Shown in pieces: positions 50,681 to 59,287 of a stretch of 64,000 bases of DNA. The DNA comes from Algoriphagus locisalis (GTDB lineage Bacteria > Bacteroidota > Bacteroidia > Cytophagales > Cyclobacteriaceae): assembly GCF_900116615.1 (NCBI RefSeq), contig NZ_FPBF01000007.1, positions 186,001 to 250,000 of the forward strand, written 5' to 3'. Every line of letters starts with the position of its first letter. Within the stretch, counting starts at the first letter, position 1. The notes beneath the pieces are model-generated. The model worked only from the letters and a program-made list of their open reading frames with translations. It was not told the DNA's origin and searched no databases. The translations under genes and the position numbers were made by a program.

Positions 50681-51533
50681 AGTAGTAGTATTCGGAGAAA
50701 TGCTTTGGGATTGCCTACCCTCAGGTCCAGTACCTGGAGGCGCTCCAATGAATGTCACACTGAACCTCCATCAGTTAGGATTAGACTCAAGGTTGATTTC
50801 CGCCATTGGGAATGATGCGGAAGGCGAGCAACTCATTGAGTTTCTAAAGACTTTCAACCTGCCAGTAGATCTCATTCAAGTAAATGAAGCTCATGAGACT
50901 TCAAAAGTCCTCGTAAATGACGAAGATCCAGAGAACATCAAATACACCATTGTATCCCCGGTAGCTTGGGACTTTATTCACTGGACCAAGGAAATGGATC
51001 ATTCTGTAGCAGATTCCGATGCTTTCGTTTTTGGGACACTTGGCGTTAGAAACTCAGAAAGCCTCACTACCCTTCTGAAATTGCTTCATCATAAAACCTT
51101 GCGGGTATTCGATGCAAATTTCCGCCCGCCATTTTATGATTTTGAGATCATAGAAACCCTACTTGGGTTTACAGATATCTTAAAAATCAACGAGGATGAG
51201 CTGGAGATATTTGCAGATTATTTTGTGATAGACCCAACCATTGAAAGTGTCTGTGGGCATTTAGACACCCATTTTCCTATGGATTTGATCTGCGTAACCC
51301 AAGGTTCTAAGGGAGCAATTATTTATAAAAATGGAGAAATATTTAGCCATTCTGGCTACAAAGTTCAGGTTGCCGACAGTATTGGGGCTGGGGATGCATT
51401 TTTAAGCGGATTTGTCAAAACGTATTTGGATAAACTGCCTCTGGATAAAGTTCTGGACTTTGCTTGTAAACTAGGGGCATTTGTAGCCAGCAAAAAAGGA
51501 GGAACGCCGAGGTATAAGATTTCTGAATTATAA
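50670..51533 (+). CDS. PfkB-family sugar kinase (fructokinase-like)
   Basis: A 287-aa ribokinase-fold kinase. PfkB signatures are the N-terminal GEMLWDCLPSGPVPGGAPMNVTLNLHQLG with the substrate GG, LISAIGNDAEGEQL, FDANFRPPFY, the anion-hole motif DSIGAGDAFLSGFV (catalytic Asp in GAGD), and the C-terminal FVASKKGGTPRY. The length and start resemble bacterial fructokinases. The overlap with the sugar porter gene makes import and phosphorylation of one hexose, probably fructose, the likely role. Confidence 0.9.
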   Translation: MQHKVVVFGEMLWDCLPSGPVPGGAPMNVTLNLHQLGLDSRLISAIGNDAEGEQLIEFLKTFNLPVDLIQVNEAHETSKVLVNDEDPENIKYTIVSPVAWDFIHWTKEMDHSVADSDAFVFGTLGVRNSESLTTLLKLLHHKTLRVFDANFRPPFYDFEIIETLLGFTDILKINEDELEIFADYFVIDPTIESVCGHLDTHFPMDLICVTQGSKGAIIYKNGEIFSHSGYKVQVADSIGAGDAFLSGFVKTYLDKLPLDKVLDFACKLGAFVASKKGGTPRYKISEL

Positions 51534-51653
51534 AATAGTACACACTAGATATCAGCCTCAATTTTTCAGGTGAAAAATGAAAAGCATATGAATAGTTAGT
51601 AGTAGACACTATAGTTATACTAGGTTAGATTGGTCAACTACTAGTGAATTTCA

Positions 51654-52142
51654 TCATTCGTCATCATCATCCTCTATCTCGCACCATGGATGCCAAAATT
51701 TATAAAAGCTCAAGCTAAGGCTTCCCTCTTTATCCAAAGATACAGATACATTCATTTGACAATAGCGCTCATCAAACTCCCAATATCTACCTGCCCAATC
51801 ACCTAATAGTATTTTCTCTTTTTCCTCATCTAGCAAATACAACATCAACTTTTCATCAGCTCCATAGATTTCCGCAAGGTTCTCTATAAGCGAACCTAAA
51901 AAGACCATTTTATCATTAGAAAAAGTAGGGAGAATGAAACTAGTCAAAGTCAACATCATGGACTTCCGCACTTTCAAAATCGTAAATAATCCGCATAATG
52001 GATCTGAAAGTTCTTTGGAATAAGATGGTATTTCTTCAAAGTGTTTCATGTTGAACTCTAGATCCGAAGGCAGATCATCAGGACCAGGAAATTCCCCAAA
52101 TTTAAATTCAAGCAAAGACTCCACTTTCTCAATAAAACCCAT
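51654..52142 (-). CDS. Hypothetical acidic protein
   Basis: A 162-aa soluble protein I do not recognise. It has an N-terminal amphipathic helix (MGFIEKVESLLEFKFGEFPG), a helical core (KVRKSMMLTLTSFILPTFSN, FLGSLIENLAEIYGADEK), and a C-terminal beta segment (MNVSVSLDKEGSLSLSFYKFW) ending in a run of acidic residues. No signal peptide. An in-frame ATG 24 nt upstream (52166) is possible. It stands alone between the sugar operon and fadD with slightly AT-richer codons. Confidence 0.65.
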   Translation of the reverse strand: MGFIEKVESLLEFKFGEFPGPDDLPSDLEFNMKHFEEIPSYSKELSDPLCGLFTILKVRKSMMLTLTSFILPTFSNDKMVFLGSLIENLAEIYGADEKLMLYLLDEEKEKILLGDWAGRYWEFDERYCQMNVSVSLDKEGSLSLSFYKFWHPWCEIEDDDDE

Positions 52143-52263
52143 AGAGCTAGTTTTAAAATGAAACAAAAAATTTAAAGGATTTACATCAGTTCAATTTCCT
52201 AAAATCTCTGAAATTAGTTCTAGAAATGGTTGTATTTTTCTTGACTAAAAACCAAAAAATATT

Positions 52264-52298
52264 TCAAAAAAAATGGTCTGCATTTCTACAAACCATTT
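52264..52298 (-). terminator. Terminator of the acyl-CoA dehydrogenase/fadD unit
   Basis: On the minus strand AAATGGTTTG (52298-52289) pairs with CAGACCATTT (52280-52271, one G-U), followed by a T-run (52270-52264). It lies 38 nt after the fadD stop. Confidence 0.8.
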
Positions 52299-52335
52299 CT
52301 CTGGAATTTATCAAATCAACTATTGATCCTGCAAA

Positions 52336-54018
52336 CTATTTTCCCATCTTCGCCATATGCCCTTCCTTAATCTTTCTCCTCAAAATCTTGCCCACATTGG
52401 ACTTTGGTAGTTCGTCGGTGAAGTGAACTTCCTTAGGGCATTTATAATTGGTGAGGTATTCGTGGCAATGGGAAATGATCTGCTCCTTGGTGATTGACTT
52501 GTCTTTGGCCACCACATAAGCTACCACTCGCTCTGTGGATCTTTCATCAGGAATACCGATTACACCGACTTCCAACACACCGGGAAAGGACGCTATGGCA
52601 TCTTCCACTTCATTTGGATAGACATTGAAGCCTGACACCAGGATCATCTCCTTTTTACGGTCCACAATCTTGGTAAAACCATCCTCATCCATCACTCCTA
52701 TGTCGCCGGTCTTAAACCACTCTCCCATCATCACCTCAGCGGTTTCCTTTGGCTTATGCCAGTAACCTTTCATGACCTGCGGGCCTTTGATACAAATTTC
52801 GCCCCGCTCTCCTACTGGAAGGATATTTTCCGCATCATCGATAACCATGAATTCAGTGTTGGGAAGCGGAATCCCGATAGTACCATTTCGTTCTGTGCCA
52901 TCGATAGGATTACAGGAAGCCACAGGGGAAGTTTCTGTAAGACCATAGCCTTCGGCCAAAGGAGTTCCAGTCACGGCCAGCCATTTTTCTGCAGTAGCTT
53001 TCTGCACCGCCATTCCGCCGCCAACGGATATTTTCAAACTACTGAAATCTAAGGTTCTAAACGATTCCTGATTTAGCAATCCATTAAAGAGTGTATTCAC
53101 CCCTGTAAAAACGGTAAACTTCTTTTTGGACAGATCCTTGCAAAAAGCCGGCATATCCCGCGGATTGGTAATCAGGAGATTGTGTGCTCCGATCTTAAGC
53201 ATCGCAAGACAATTTACTGTCAGGGCAAAAATGTGGTAAAGTGGCAAAGCAGTAATGACTATTTCCTCACGCTCCTTCAGTTTTGGCTTCATCCAGGCAG
53301 AAATCTGCTGCATATTAGCCACTATGTTTCCATGTGTCAATTCAGCTCCTTTAGAGACACCGGTAGTACCGCCTGTATATTGGAGGAAGGCTGTGTCGGC
53401 TAAGCTGAGTTCTACTGGTTTGAATTTGTGATTTGCTCCCTGAGTCAAGGCTGATTTGAAGGAAACAGCATTGGGAATCGAAAAGGCAGGCACCATTTTT
53501 TTGATGTGTTTCACTACCAAGTTGACTAGAATTCCCTTCAAACCTCCAAGCAAATCACCCAGTTCGGTTACGATCACGTGTTTGGCAGGAATTTCGTCTA
53601 GAATTTTCTCCAGATTATCCGCAAAATTGGCAACAATAACAATCACTTCAGCTCCAGAATCCTTGAACTGATGCTTCATCTCCGAAGAAGTGTATAGCGG
53701 ATTGGTATTCACTACGATCATCCCCGCACGGATCGCACCAAACATGGCCACCGGATACTGCAGGGTATTTGGCATCTGTATGGCTACCCGGGTGCCTTTT
53801 TTCAGTCGTAAGACCTGAGTCAAATAGCAGGCAAAATCTGCACTTAGGTTGTTTAAGGTATTGAATGACATTGTTTTCCCCATGCATTCATAAGCCACAG
53901 CGTCTCCGTATTTTTTTACACTTTCCTCAAAAAGCTCTGCGACGCTGGAGTAGGCTTCGCAATCGACTTCTTTAGGTACAGATTCAGGGTAGTGCTTAAA
54001 CCAGGGAAAATCCTTCAT
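52336..54018 (-). CDS. fadD: Long-chain fatty acid-CoA ligase
   Basis: A 560-aa acyl-adenylate-forming enzyme that activates fatty acids to acyl-CoA. Adenylation motifs: YTGGTTGVSKGAELTHGN (P-loop-like, ~210-227), GYGLTETSPVASCNP (~355), the fatty-acyl signature GEICIKGPQVMKGYWHKPKETAEVM, GDIGVMDEDGFTKIVDRKKEMI and the C-terminal catalytic lysine in PKSNVGKILRRKIKEG. The length and C-terminal order match FadD of gamma-proteobacteria. It follows the acyl-CoA dehydrogenase by 74 nt on the same strand and shares a terminator, so both belong to one beta-oxidation unit. Confidence 0.94.
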   Translation of the reverse strand: MKDFPWFKHYPESVPKEVDCEAYSSVAELFEESVKKYGDAVAYECMGKTMSFNTLNNLSADFACYLTQVLRLKKGTRVAIQMPNTLQYPVAMFGAIRAGMIVVNTNPLYTSSEMKHQFKDSGAEVIVIVANFADNLEKILDEIPAKHVIVTELGDLLGGLKGILVNLVVKHIKKMVPAFSIPNAVSFKSALTQGANHKFKPVELSLADTAFLQYTGGTTGVSKGAELTHGNIVANMQQISAWMKPKLKEREEIVITALPLYHIFALTVNCLAMLKIGAHNLLITNPRDMPAFCKDLSKKKFTVFTGVNTLFNGLLNQESFRTLDFSSLKISVGGGMAVQKATAEKWLAVTGTPLAEGYGLTETSPVASCNPIDGTERNGTIGIPLPNTEFMVIDDAENILPVGERGEICIKGPQVMKGYWHKPKETAEVMMGEWFKTGDIGVMDEDGFTKIVDRKKEMILVSGFNVYPNEVEDAIASFPGVLEVGVIGIPDERSTERVVAYVVAKDKSITKEQIISHCHEYLTNYKCPKEVHFTDELPKSNVGKILRRKIKEGHMAKMGK

Positions 54019-54092
54019 AATATCAGTTATTGTTGGGTGTGTCTAATGATTGAATTAATTAAAAACTTGGCTCAGGTCAAAAGATTTTTTTT

Positions 54093-55250
54093 CTATTTCA
54101 GAATTTTTCTTGCGATCAGCTCTTTCATGATCTCATTTGTGCCTGCATATATCCGCTGAACTCTAGCATCGGCGTACGCTCTGGCTACACCATAATTCCA
54201 CATGTATCCATATCCACCGTGAAGCTGCACGCACTCATCAGCTACTTTACATTGCAGTTCGGTCATGTTGTATTTGGCCGCTGAAGCCATCGCTGAATCC
54301 AGTTTGCCTTCATTGTGCAGTTGCACCAAATAGTCACAGTAAATCCTTCCTTGCTCAAGCGCTGCACACATTTCTGCCAATTTGAATCGGGTATTCTGAA
54401 AATCTGAAATGGCCTGATTAAATGCTTTACGTTGCTTTACATAGGTAATAGTCTCCTGAAGCATGTATTCCCCCAAAGCCACAGCTGCCAAAGCTACCAC
54501 AAGTCGCTCCTGTGCAAGCTCAGTCATCAGATACTTAAAACCTTCTCCTTCTTTACCCAGCAGATTTTCCTTAGGAACCACTACATCTTCAAAAAACAAC
54601 TCGCAGGTATCCTGAGCATGCAGACCTACCTTTTCAAAGGGAAGACCTTTGGTATAGCCTTTCATCGTATTGTCCAAAAGAAGGAGGCTGATCCCTTTAG
54701 CACCTTTCTTCGGGTCGGTCTTCACTGCTACCACCACTACATCGGATAAGTACCCGTTTGTGATAAAAGTTTTGCTGCCATTCACCAGATAAGAATCCCC
54801 TTGATCAATGGCGCTGGTGCTGATGCCTTGCAAGTCACTCCCGGCTCCTGGCTCCGTCATAGCCACGGCGCCTATGAATTCTCCAGTCACCATTTTGGGA
54901 ATATAGTTGGCTTTGGCTTCCTCTGTTCCAAAGTGCAGAATATAGGGCATCACGATATCATTGTGAAGTGGGTATCCTATTGCAGGTGCAGAGCAGCCAC
55001 TGAGACCAAGCTCTTCAATAAAAATCGCATTGTATCGGAAATCCTGAATATTCATCCCTCCAAGATGCTCCGGAGCCTGGATTCCCAGAAATCCACTTTC
55101 ACCGAGTTTTTGCCAGCTTTCCCGTGAGACCATTTTATTCTTCTCCCACTCGGCATTAAAAGGCGTGATTTCCTTAGCAATAAAATCTCTTACGCTGACT
55201 CTGAAAAGTTCATGCTCTTCAGTAAAAAGGGTTCGGGGTAATCCAAACAT
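54093..55250 (-). CDS. Long-chain-type acyl-CoA dehydrogenase
   Basis: A 385-aa FAD flavoprotein that introduces the alpha,beta double bond into acyl-CoA. Domains: N-terminal helical (1-~115), beta domain (~120-225, GAVAMTEPGAGSDLQGI, KTFITNGYLSDVVVV), C-terminal helical (~230-385, VKQRKAFNQAISDFQNTRFKLAEM, QLHGGYGYMWNYGVARAYADARVQRIY). The C-terminal motif reads YAGTNEIMKEL, with Ala where short-chain enzymes carry the catalytic Glu; as in mammalian LCAD, the base is probably a Glu on helix G (EYMLQETITY). It is the first gene of the unit with fadD. Confidence 0.92.
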   Translation of the reverse strand: MFGLPRTLFTEEHELFRVSVRDFIAKEITPFNAEWEKNKMVSRESWQKLGESGFLGIQAPEHLGGMNIQDFRYNAIFIEELGLSGCSAPAIGYPLHNDIVMPYILHFGTEEAKANYIPKMVTGEFIGAVAMTEPGAGSDLQGISTSAIDQGDSYLVNGSKTFITNGYLSDVVVVAVKTDPKKGAKGISLLLLDNTMKGYTKGLPFEKVGLHAQDTCELFFEDVVVPKENLLGKEGEGFKYLMTELAQERLVVALAAVALGEYMLQETITYVKQRKAFNQAISDFQNTRFKLAEMCAALEQGRIYCDYLVQLHNEGKLDSAMASAAKYNMTELQCKVADECVQLHGGYGYMWNYGVARAYADARVQRIYAGTNEIMKELIARKILK

Positions 55251-55280
55251 GGTAGTAATATTTTAGGTTTTTATTCAAAT

Positions 55281-55288
55281 CAAAAATA
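55281..55288 (-). promoter_or_regulatory. -7 box of the acyl-CoA dehydrogenase/fadD unit
   Basis: Exact TATTTTTG on the minus strand, 31 nt before the ATG at 55250. No clear -33 TTTG. No fatty-acid-regulator dyad recognised. Confidence 0.45.
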
Positions 55289-55421
55289 GGGATTTTTAGG
55301 CTCCACATTTCCTTTTGTCTCAAAAAGACCCTCTGCAGCTCATTTTGGAACTTTTGTTGAGCGGTGCCCAAGTATCTAAACTTATGTATAGTTTCGATTC
55401 TCATAATTCAATTGCTTGCAA

Positions 55422-56387
55422 ATGACCGATCTTACCGAGTATTCCAGTCTTGAAACTTTATCTACCCTCCCACTTTGGCAGGAAAATGAAAAGCTTCTCT
55501 CTGCAAAGCCTGCTGGCGAAAGCAATATGAACTTGGTTTTACGGGTAAAGACTAGTTTAAGATCTGTTATCCTGAAGCAATCCAAACCATATGTCAGGAA
55601 ATTCCCCCAGATACCAGCTCCAATTGACAGAACTGAAATTGAGCTCTGCTATTATCAGTTGGTAGAAGATGATGAGAAATTAAGTCATTACAGCCCAAAA
55701 GTGATCCTATACAACCCAGAGCTTCATATCCTGCTGATAGAAGACCTAGGCGATGGAAGAGATCTAACTGATATTTACAAAAAAGGATATCAATGGGAGA
55801 CGAACGATTTTCTGTCTATCAGTACTTATCTGAATGCCCTGCACAAGCTGGAGGTGAGCAATTTCCCCGATAACCGAGAAATGAAAAAGTTAAACCATGA
55901 GCATTTATTTGTCTTTCCATTTATGGAAGAAAATGGGTTTGATCTGGATACTATTCAGCCTGGCTTGCAGGAAATAAGCTTGAACTATAAAACTGATACT
56001 CCATTAAAAAATGCTTTGGAACGGCTAGGAAAACGCTACCTATCCACCGGAACGACTTTACTTCATGGAGATTTCTATCCTGCTTCCTGGCTCAAGACTG
56101 AAAGCGGCATCAAAATCATCGATACTGAATTTGCTTACATGGGGGACTGCGAATTTGACTTGGGCGTTTTATTTGCCCATTTTGATTTGGCAGCAATCGA
56201 GCAAAGTCAGCATCATGAGTTTTTAAAGCATTACCAACATCGCTACGCTGAAGATTTGGTCAATGCCTACCGGGGGATGGAAATCATGCGCAGAATCATT
56301 GGCATCGCCCAACTCCCATTGTCTTTATCTTTGGAGGAGAAAAAAGCACTGTTGGAAAAAGCCAGAAATCTTATTTTAGCAAAATGA
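55422..56387 (+). CDS. APH/choline-kinase-fold small-molecule kinase
   Basis: A 321-aa protein kinase-like-fold phosphotransferase of the aminoglycoside phosphotransferase/methylthioribose kinase type. The N-lobe has the ATP lysine region in SVILKQSKPYVRKFP; the C-lobe has the Brenner-type motif LLHGDFYPASWL (~212-223, catalytic Asp in HGDF) and the metal Asp in IKIIDTEFAYMGDCEFDLG. HGDFYPASWL resembles HGDLHTGS of methylthioribose kinase more than HGDLNPGN of APH enzymes. It would phosphorylate a small hydroxylated metabolite. Its stop overlaps the start of the ADP-ribosylglycohydrolase gene by 4 nt. ATG at 55422 preferred over TTG at 55416. Confidence 0.8.
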   Translation: MTDLTEYSSLETLSTLPLWQENEKLLSAKPAGESNMNLVLRVKTSLRSVILKQSKPYVRKFPQIPAPIDRTEIELCYYQLVEDDEKLSHYSPKVILYNPELHILLIEDLGDGRDLTDIYKKGYQWETNDFLSISTYLNALHKLEVSNFPDNREMKKLNHEHLFVFPFMEENGFDLDTIQPGLQEISLNYKTDTPLKNALERLGKRYLSTGTTLLHGDFYPASWLKTESGIKIIDTEFAYMGDCEFDLGVLFAHFDLAAIEQSQHHEFLKHYQHRYAEDLVNAYRGMEIMRRIIGIAQLPLSLSLEEKKALLEKARNLILAK

Positions 56388-57628
56388 AAAACATAGCTCA
56401 TTTGGTTCTTTTCCTACTTTTATTTTCTGCCTGTGACAGAAAAGAGCCAGCTTCACCCATTCAGTTTTCCGATCAGCGAATCCCTGAAATAGGTTTGTCT
56501 GAAAAGCAATTGCATGACAGGATCTTGGGAATGCTTGTGGGTTCTGCCATTGGTGATGCTATGGGAGCTCCTACAGAAATGTGGTCTAGAGATGCCATTA
56601 AGCTAGAATATGGGTTTGTAGAAAGTTTGGATTCTATGGTTAGGGAAGTCTCTCCGGAAGGAATTTGGATAGCTAACCTTCCAGCTGGTGGGACGACTGA
56701 TGATACACGCTGGAAAGTGTTAACCTCGGACTATTTGTTGACTCAGAACACCAATGAATTGGATGCAAGGGATTTTGCAAAGCAGATTCTCAATAGCTAT
56801 GAGTCATACACGAAAGAATTTGAAAACATAAAAAGTACCGATCCAGAGCCATTTGAAGCGGTGACTTTGAAAATGGGATGGCTTCAGGAATGGGCAAAAG
56901 TGAGTCATCCATTTATAGAGGATAATTTGGTCGGGTATGCCGATTCCTTAGGCAAATTTTATGGAGGAGAAATGGTCTGTGCGGGATTGCTTTATTCACC
57001 AGCTTTAGGGGCTTATTTTCCCGGAAATCCTGAAAAAGCCTATCGTGAAGCTTACAAGCTTTCTCTCTATGATCTGGGCTACGCTAAAGATATCTCGGCA
57101 CTTTCTGCAGCGATGGCAGCAGCAGGAATGAAAGCTGGAGCAACGAAAGAGAGTTTACTCGCAACTCTGAGAATTGATCCTGAAAATTATTTTCAGAGTC
57201 GCCTAGTTGGACGTACATCCCATAATATCCTAAAGAACGCACTATTGATTTCTTCGGAGTCTGCCAAACAAGATAGCCTGGGAAATAAGCTACATCCTGA
57301 CAGCAAAGCACTTCAGTTCGCGTTTAGCCAGCTCGACCAAAGACTACAAGATATGCCATTTCATGCTGGAGAAATCTGGCTTCAGACGCTCACTGCGATG
57401 GTTTATTCAGATTTTGAGTTTATGGGAACGATGACCTTTTTGGTAAATTATGGAAGAGACAATGATACCACTGCTGCCGTGGCTGGCGGGATTTTGGGTG
57501 CATTTTATGGGTTCGAGAAATTACCAAAACTGGAAAGAGAAAAAGTCTTAAGTGTAAACAAAGAAATGCTTGGGATAGACTTGGAGAAAACCGCAAATGA
57601 TTTGACGGCGCATATGTTAGGGAATTAG
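56384..57628 (+). CDS. ADP-ribosylglycohydrolase-family lipoprotein
   Basis: A 414-aa lipoprotein (lipobox LLLFSA|C near residue 17) followed by an ARH/DraG-fold domain (~45-405). The binuclear magnesium motifs are DRILGMLVGSAIGDAMGAPTE, GGTTDDTRW (~105-113) and the C-terminal GRDNDTTAAVAGGILGAFYG. Fold members cleave N- or O-glycosidic bonds of ADP-ribosyl groups; some bacterial relatives act on nucleosides or other ribosides. An exported, membrane-anchored member is unusual since ADP-ribose chemistry is mostly cytosolic. Overlap with the kinase gene (ATGA) indicates joint expression, which suggests release of a glycoside moiety outside and phosphorylation inside. Confidence 0.85.
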   Translation: MKNIAHLVLFLLLFSACDRKEPASPIQFSDQRIPEIGLSEKQLHDRILGMLVGSAIGDAMGAPTEMWSRDAIKLEYGFVESLDSMVREVSPEGIWIANLPAGGTTDDTRWKVLTSDYLLTQNTNELDARDFAKQILNSYESYTKEFENIKSTDPEPFEAVTLKMGWLQEWAKVSHPFIEDNLVGYADSLGKFYGGEMVCAGLLYSPALGAYFPGNPEKAYREAYKLSLYDLGYAKDISALSAAMAAAGMKAGATKESLLATLRIDPENYFQSRLVGRTSHNILKNALLISSESAKQDSLGNKLHPDSKALQFAFSQLDQRLQDMPFHAGEIWLQTLTAMVYSDFEFMGTMTFLVNYGRDNDTTAAVAGGILGAFYGFEKLPKLEREKVLSVNKEMLGIDLEKTANDLTAHMLGN

Positions 57629-57724
57629 TCATTGTTTTCACCACATAAGTCCTTGAATGGTCAATGCTCAATTTTTAAATTCAATAATCAATTAGCTTAA
57701 AATTCCTATGTTCCCTTAATGTGG

Positions 57725-58272
57725 TTGTGGTTCAAAGTATTTCACCACAAAGGATCAAAGAAATCAAAGTCAGTATTTGAGAAATGAATAGACATCAAGG
57801 CCAGTCACTTCTATGTCTTTCTATGATTCTATGCGGTCAAAATAACTCACCACATAGAATCATAGTTTTCATAGTTCTAAAAAATGGCAAGCATTTATCT
57901 ACCTAAATGAAACTCTCAAACCTTTGTTCACTTGATGACTTTGTGGTTAATAACCTTTTACCACAAAGGACCAAAGAAATCAAAGTCAGTATTTGAGAAA
58001 TGAATACACATCAAGGCAAATCATTTCTATGCCTTTCTATGATTCTATGCGGTCAAAATAACTCCTCACATAGAATCATAGTTTTCATAGTTCTGAAAAA
58101 TGGCAATCATTTACCTACCTAAATGAAACTCTCAAACCTTTGTTCACTTTATGACTTTGTGGTTCAAAGTATTTCACCACAAAGATCAAAGAAATCAAGG
58201 TCAGTATTTGAGAAATGAATACACATCAAGGCCAGTCACTTCTATGTTTTTCTAGGATTCTATGCGATCAAG
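57725..58272. repeat. 216-bp tandem repeat, ~2.5 copies, with two hairpins per unit
   Basis: Units start at TTGTGGTT at 57725, 57941 and 58157, an exact 216-bp period; the third is cut at ~58272. Each unit has a hairpin with CTTTGTGGT/ACCACAAAG arms (58155-58163 with 58176-58184 in copy 3) and a perfect 13-bp inverted repeat CTATGATTCTATG/CATAGAATCATAG (57821-57833 with 57853-57865; 58037-58049 with 58069-58081). Copies differ by scattered substitutions. No ORF is maintained. It fills the gap between two gene units and abuts the terminator of the secreted paralogue. Confidence 0.92.
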
Positions 58273-58303
58273 AAAAAGCCCCAAATTTTTCAATTCAGGG
58301 CTT
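58272..58303 (-). terminator. Terminator of secreted paralogue B
   Basis: AAGCCC (58276-58281) pairs with GGGCTT (58298-58303), plus AATT/AATT inside. A T-run follows on the minus strand. Same design as at 18372-18401. Confidence 0.75.
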
Positions 58304-58327
58304 GGACGCAGGAAGTTGGTTTAGTAT

Positions 58328-58912
58328 TCAAATGTAAATCTTACGGGTTCTTCCTTTAATGTCCGTTACTTCAAAATACACATCTTCCGCTTGAATACCG
58401 TTCAATTTGTAGTTTTTTCGGAACCCTTCTGGCTGATCTACCTTTTCTTTGTAGATCAATTTACCATCACTGGCTCTTCTGATTTCTACATCAACTCCAG
58501 CTTCTTCGAGGCCAATTACCAGCAGATTTACCGTGATATCATCTACTTTTTTACCGTAGGCCATCAGCGGATAGACTACTGGAGCTGGATCTTCTTTTTC
58601 TACAGTCTCTACTATATAGTTTACTTCTTCTTCATCCGTGGTGATTTTCACTTTATACTCGGCGCAAGGAAGACTATTCATGTCATAGGGCACATGCAGA
58701 TCTTCATTGGCCTTGACTGATCTTTGATGGAGTTTTTTGCCATTCATATCGTAAATAGCAATTTTAGCTTTGCCCACTCCTTCATTCAGGTGGACAGAGA
58801 TTTTCTTGTAATTGGTGTGAACTGATGAATTTGCTTTCAAATCCTCTGCTTCAATAGCAAAAGTACTTGTGGCTAAAAGTCCAGCTAGTGCGAAAGTGAA
58901 TAAGGTTTTCAT
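58328..58912 (-). CDS. Small secreted beta-sandwich protein, paralogue B
   Basis: A 194-aa exported protein homologous to the one at 18424-19011 along its whole length. The signal peptide is MKTLFTFALAGLLATSTFAIEA. The mature part has KISVHLNEGVGKAKIAIYDMNGKKL, PCAEYKVKITTDEEEVNYIVET, PLMAYGKKVDDITVNLLVIG and VYFEVTDIKGRTRKIYI. A Cys replaces Thr in the PxxEY turn, leaving a single Cys in the mature protein. Stop codon TGA. It lies between the 216-bp repeat and the thioesterase unit and has its own terminator. Function unknown. Confidence 0.8.
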   Translation of the reverse strand: MKTLFTFALAGLLATSTFAIEAEDLKANSSVHTNYKKISVHLNEGVGKAKIAIYDMNGKKLHQRSVKANEDLHVPYDMNSLPCAEYKVKITTDEEEVNYIVETVEKEDPAPVVYPLMAYGKKVDDITVNLLVIGLEEAGVDVEIRRASDGKLIYKEKVDQPEGFRKNYKLNGIQAEDVYFEVTDIKGRTRKIYI

Positions 58913-58975
58913 AATAATGTTGGTTTAGAGTTATGCTACTCCCAGTTGCGAACAGCGTACCAAGCATGCCAGAAA
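58913..58975 (-). promoter_or_regulatory. Conserved 5' leader of secreted paralogue B
   Basis: Aligns with 19012-19069: TTGGTAyGC, TTCGCAA, GGGAGTAGCA, CTCTAAACCAAC then ATTATTATG. The arrangement and spacing to the start codon are nearly the same as for paralogue A. Confidence 0.5.
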
Positions 58976-59221
58976 AGCCTTTCAAAGGCACTTTGAGCCC
59001 TTTTCTTGTTTACAAAAATTAACATTCACACAGAACATTATTTGGTTTAGAGCAAACCAACTTTCCTAATGTTGTATAAAAAGTGATCGTTTTGTAATAA
59101 AATTGTATTGAAGCCGAACAGTTTAGTGCGGTTTTGCAAAAAATGGAGGTTACACTTTATTACATCTGTTAGTAAAAATTAATTTTTCAAAAAATCGTAA
59201 GTGACTGAATCTAACTAATTT
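58976..59221. other. AT-rich spacer upstream of secreted paralogue B
   Basis: No ORF, RNA gene or repeat recognised. It should contain the promoter of paralogue B, but no exact TAnnTTTG box at a convincing position was found. Confidence 0.4.
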
Positions 59222-59257
59222 AAAAAACAAAGACCTGTACGCTAGTGCACAGGTCTT
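59222..59257 (-). terminator. Terminator of the pncB-pncA-thioesterase operon
   Basis: AAGACCTGT (59230-59238) pairs with ACAGGTCTT (59249-59257); the minus strand continues into TGTTTTTTA. It lies 30 nt after the thioesterase stop. Confidence 0.88.
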
Positions 59258-59287
59258 GTTCGCTGAGATACATAATTTTGATCTATG

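Noticed and set aside
57725..58272. CRISPR-like array
   Set aside because: The period is 216 bp with whole-unit similarity and no unique spacers; no cas genes are near.
58391..58720. 109-aa plus-strand ORF
   Set aside because: Antisense to secreted paralogue B; the minus frame is supported by its homologue at 18424.
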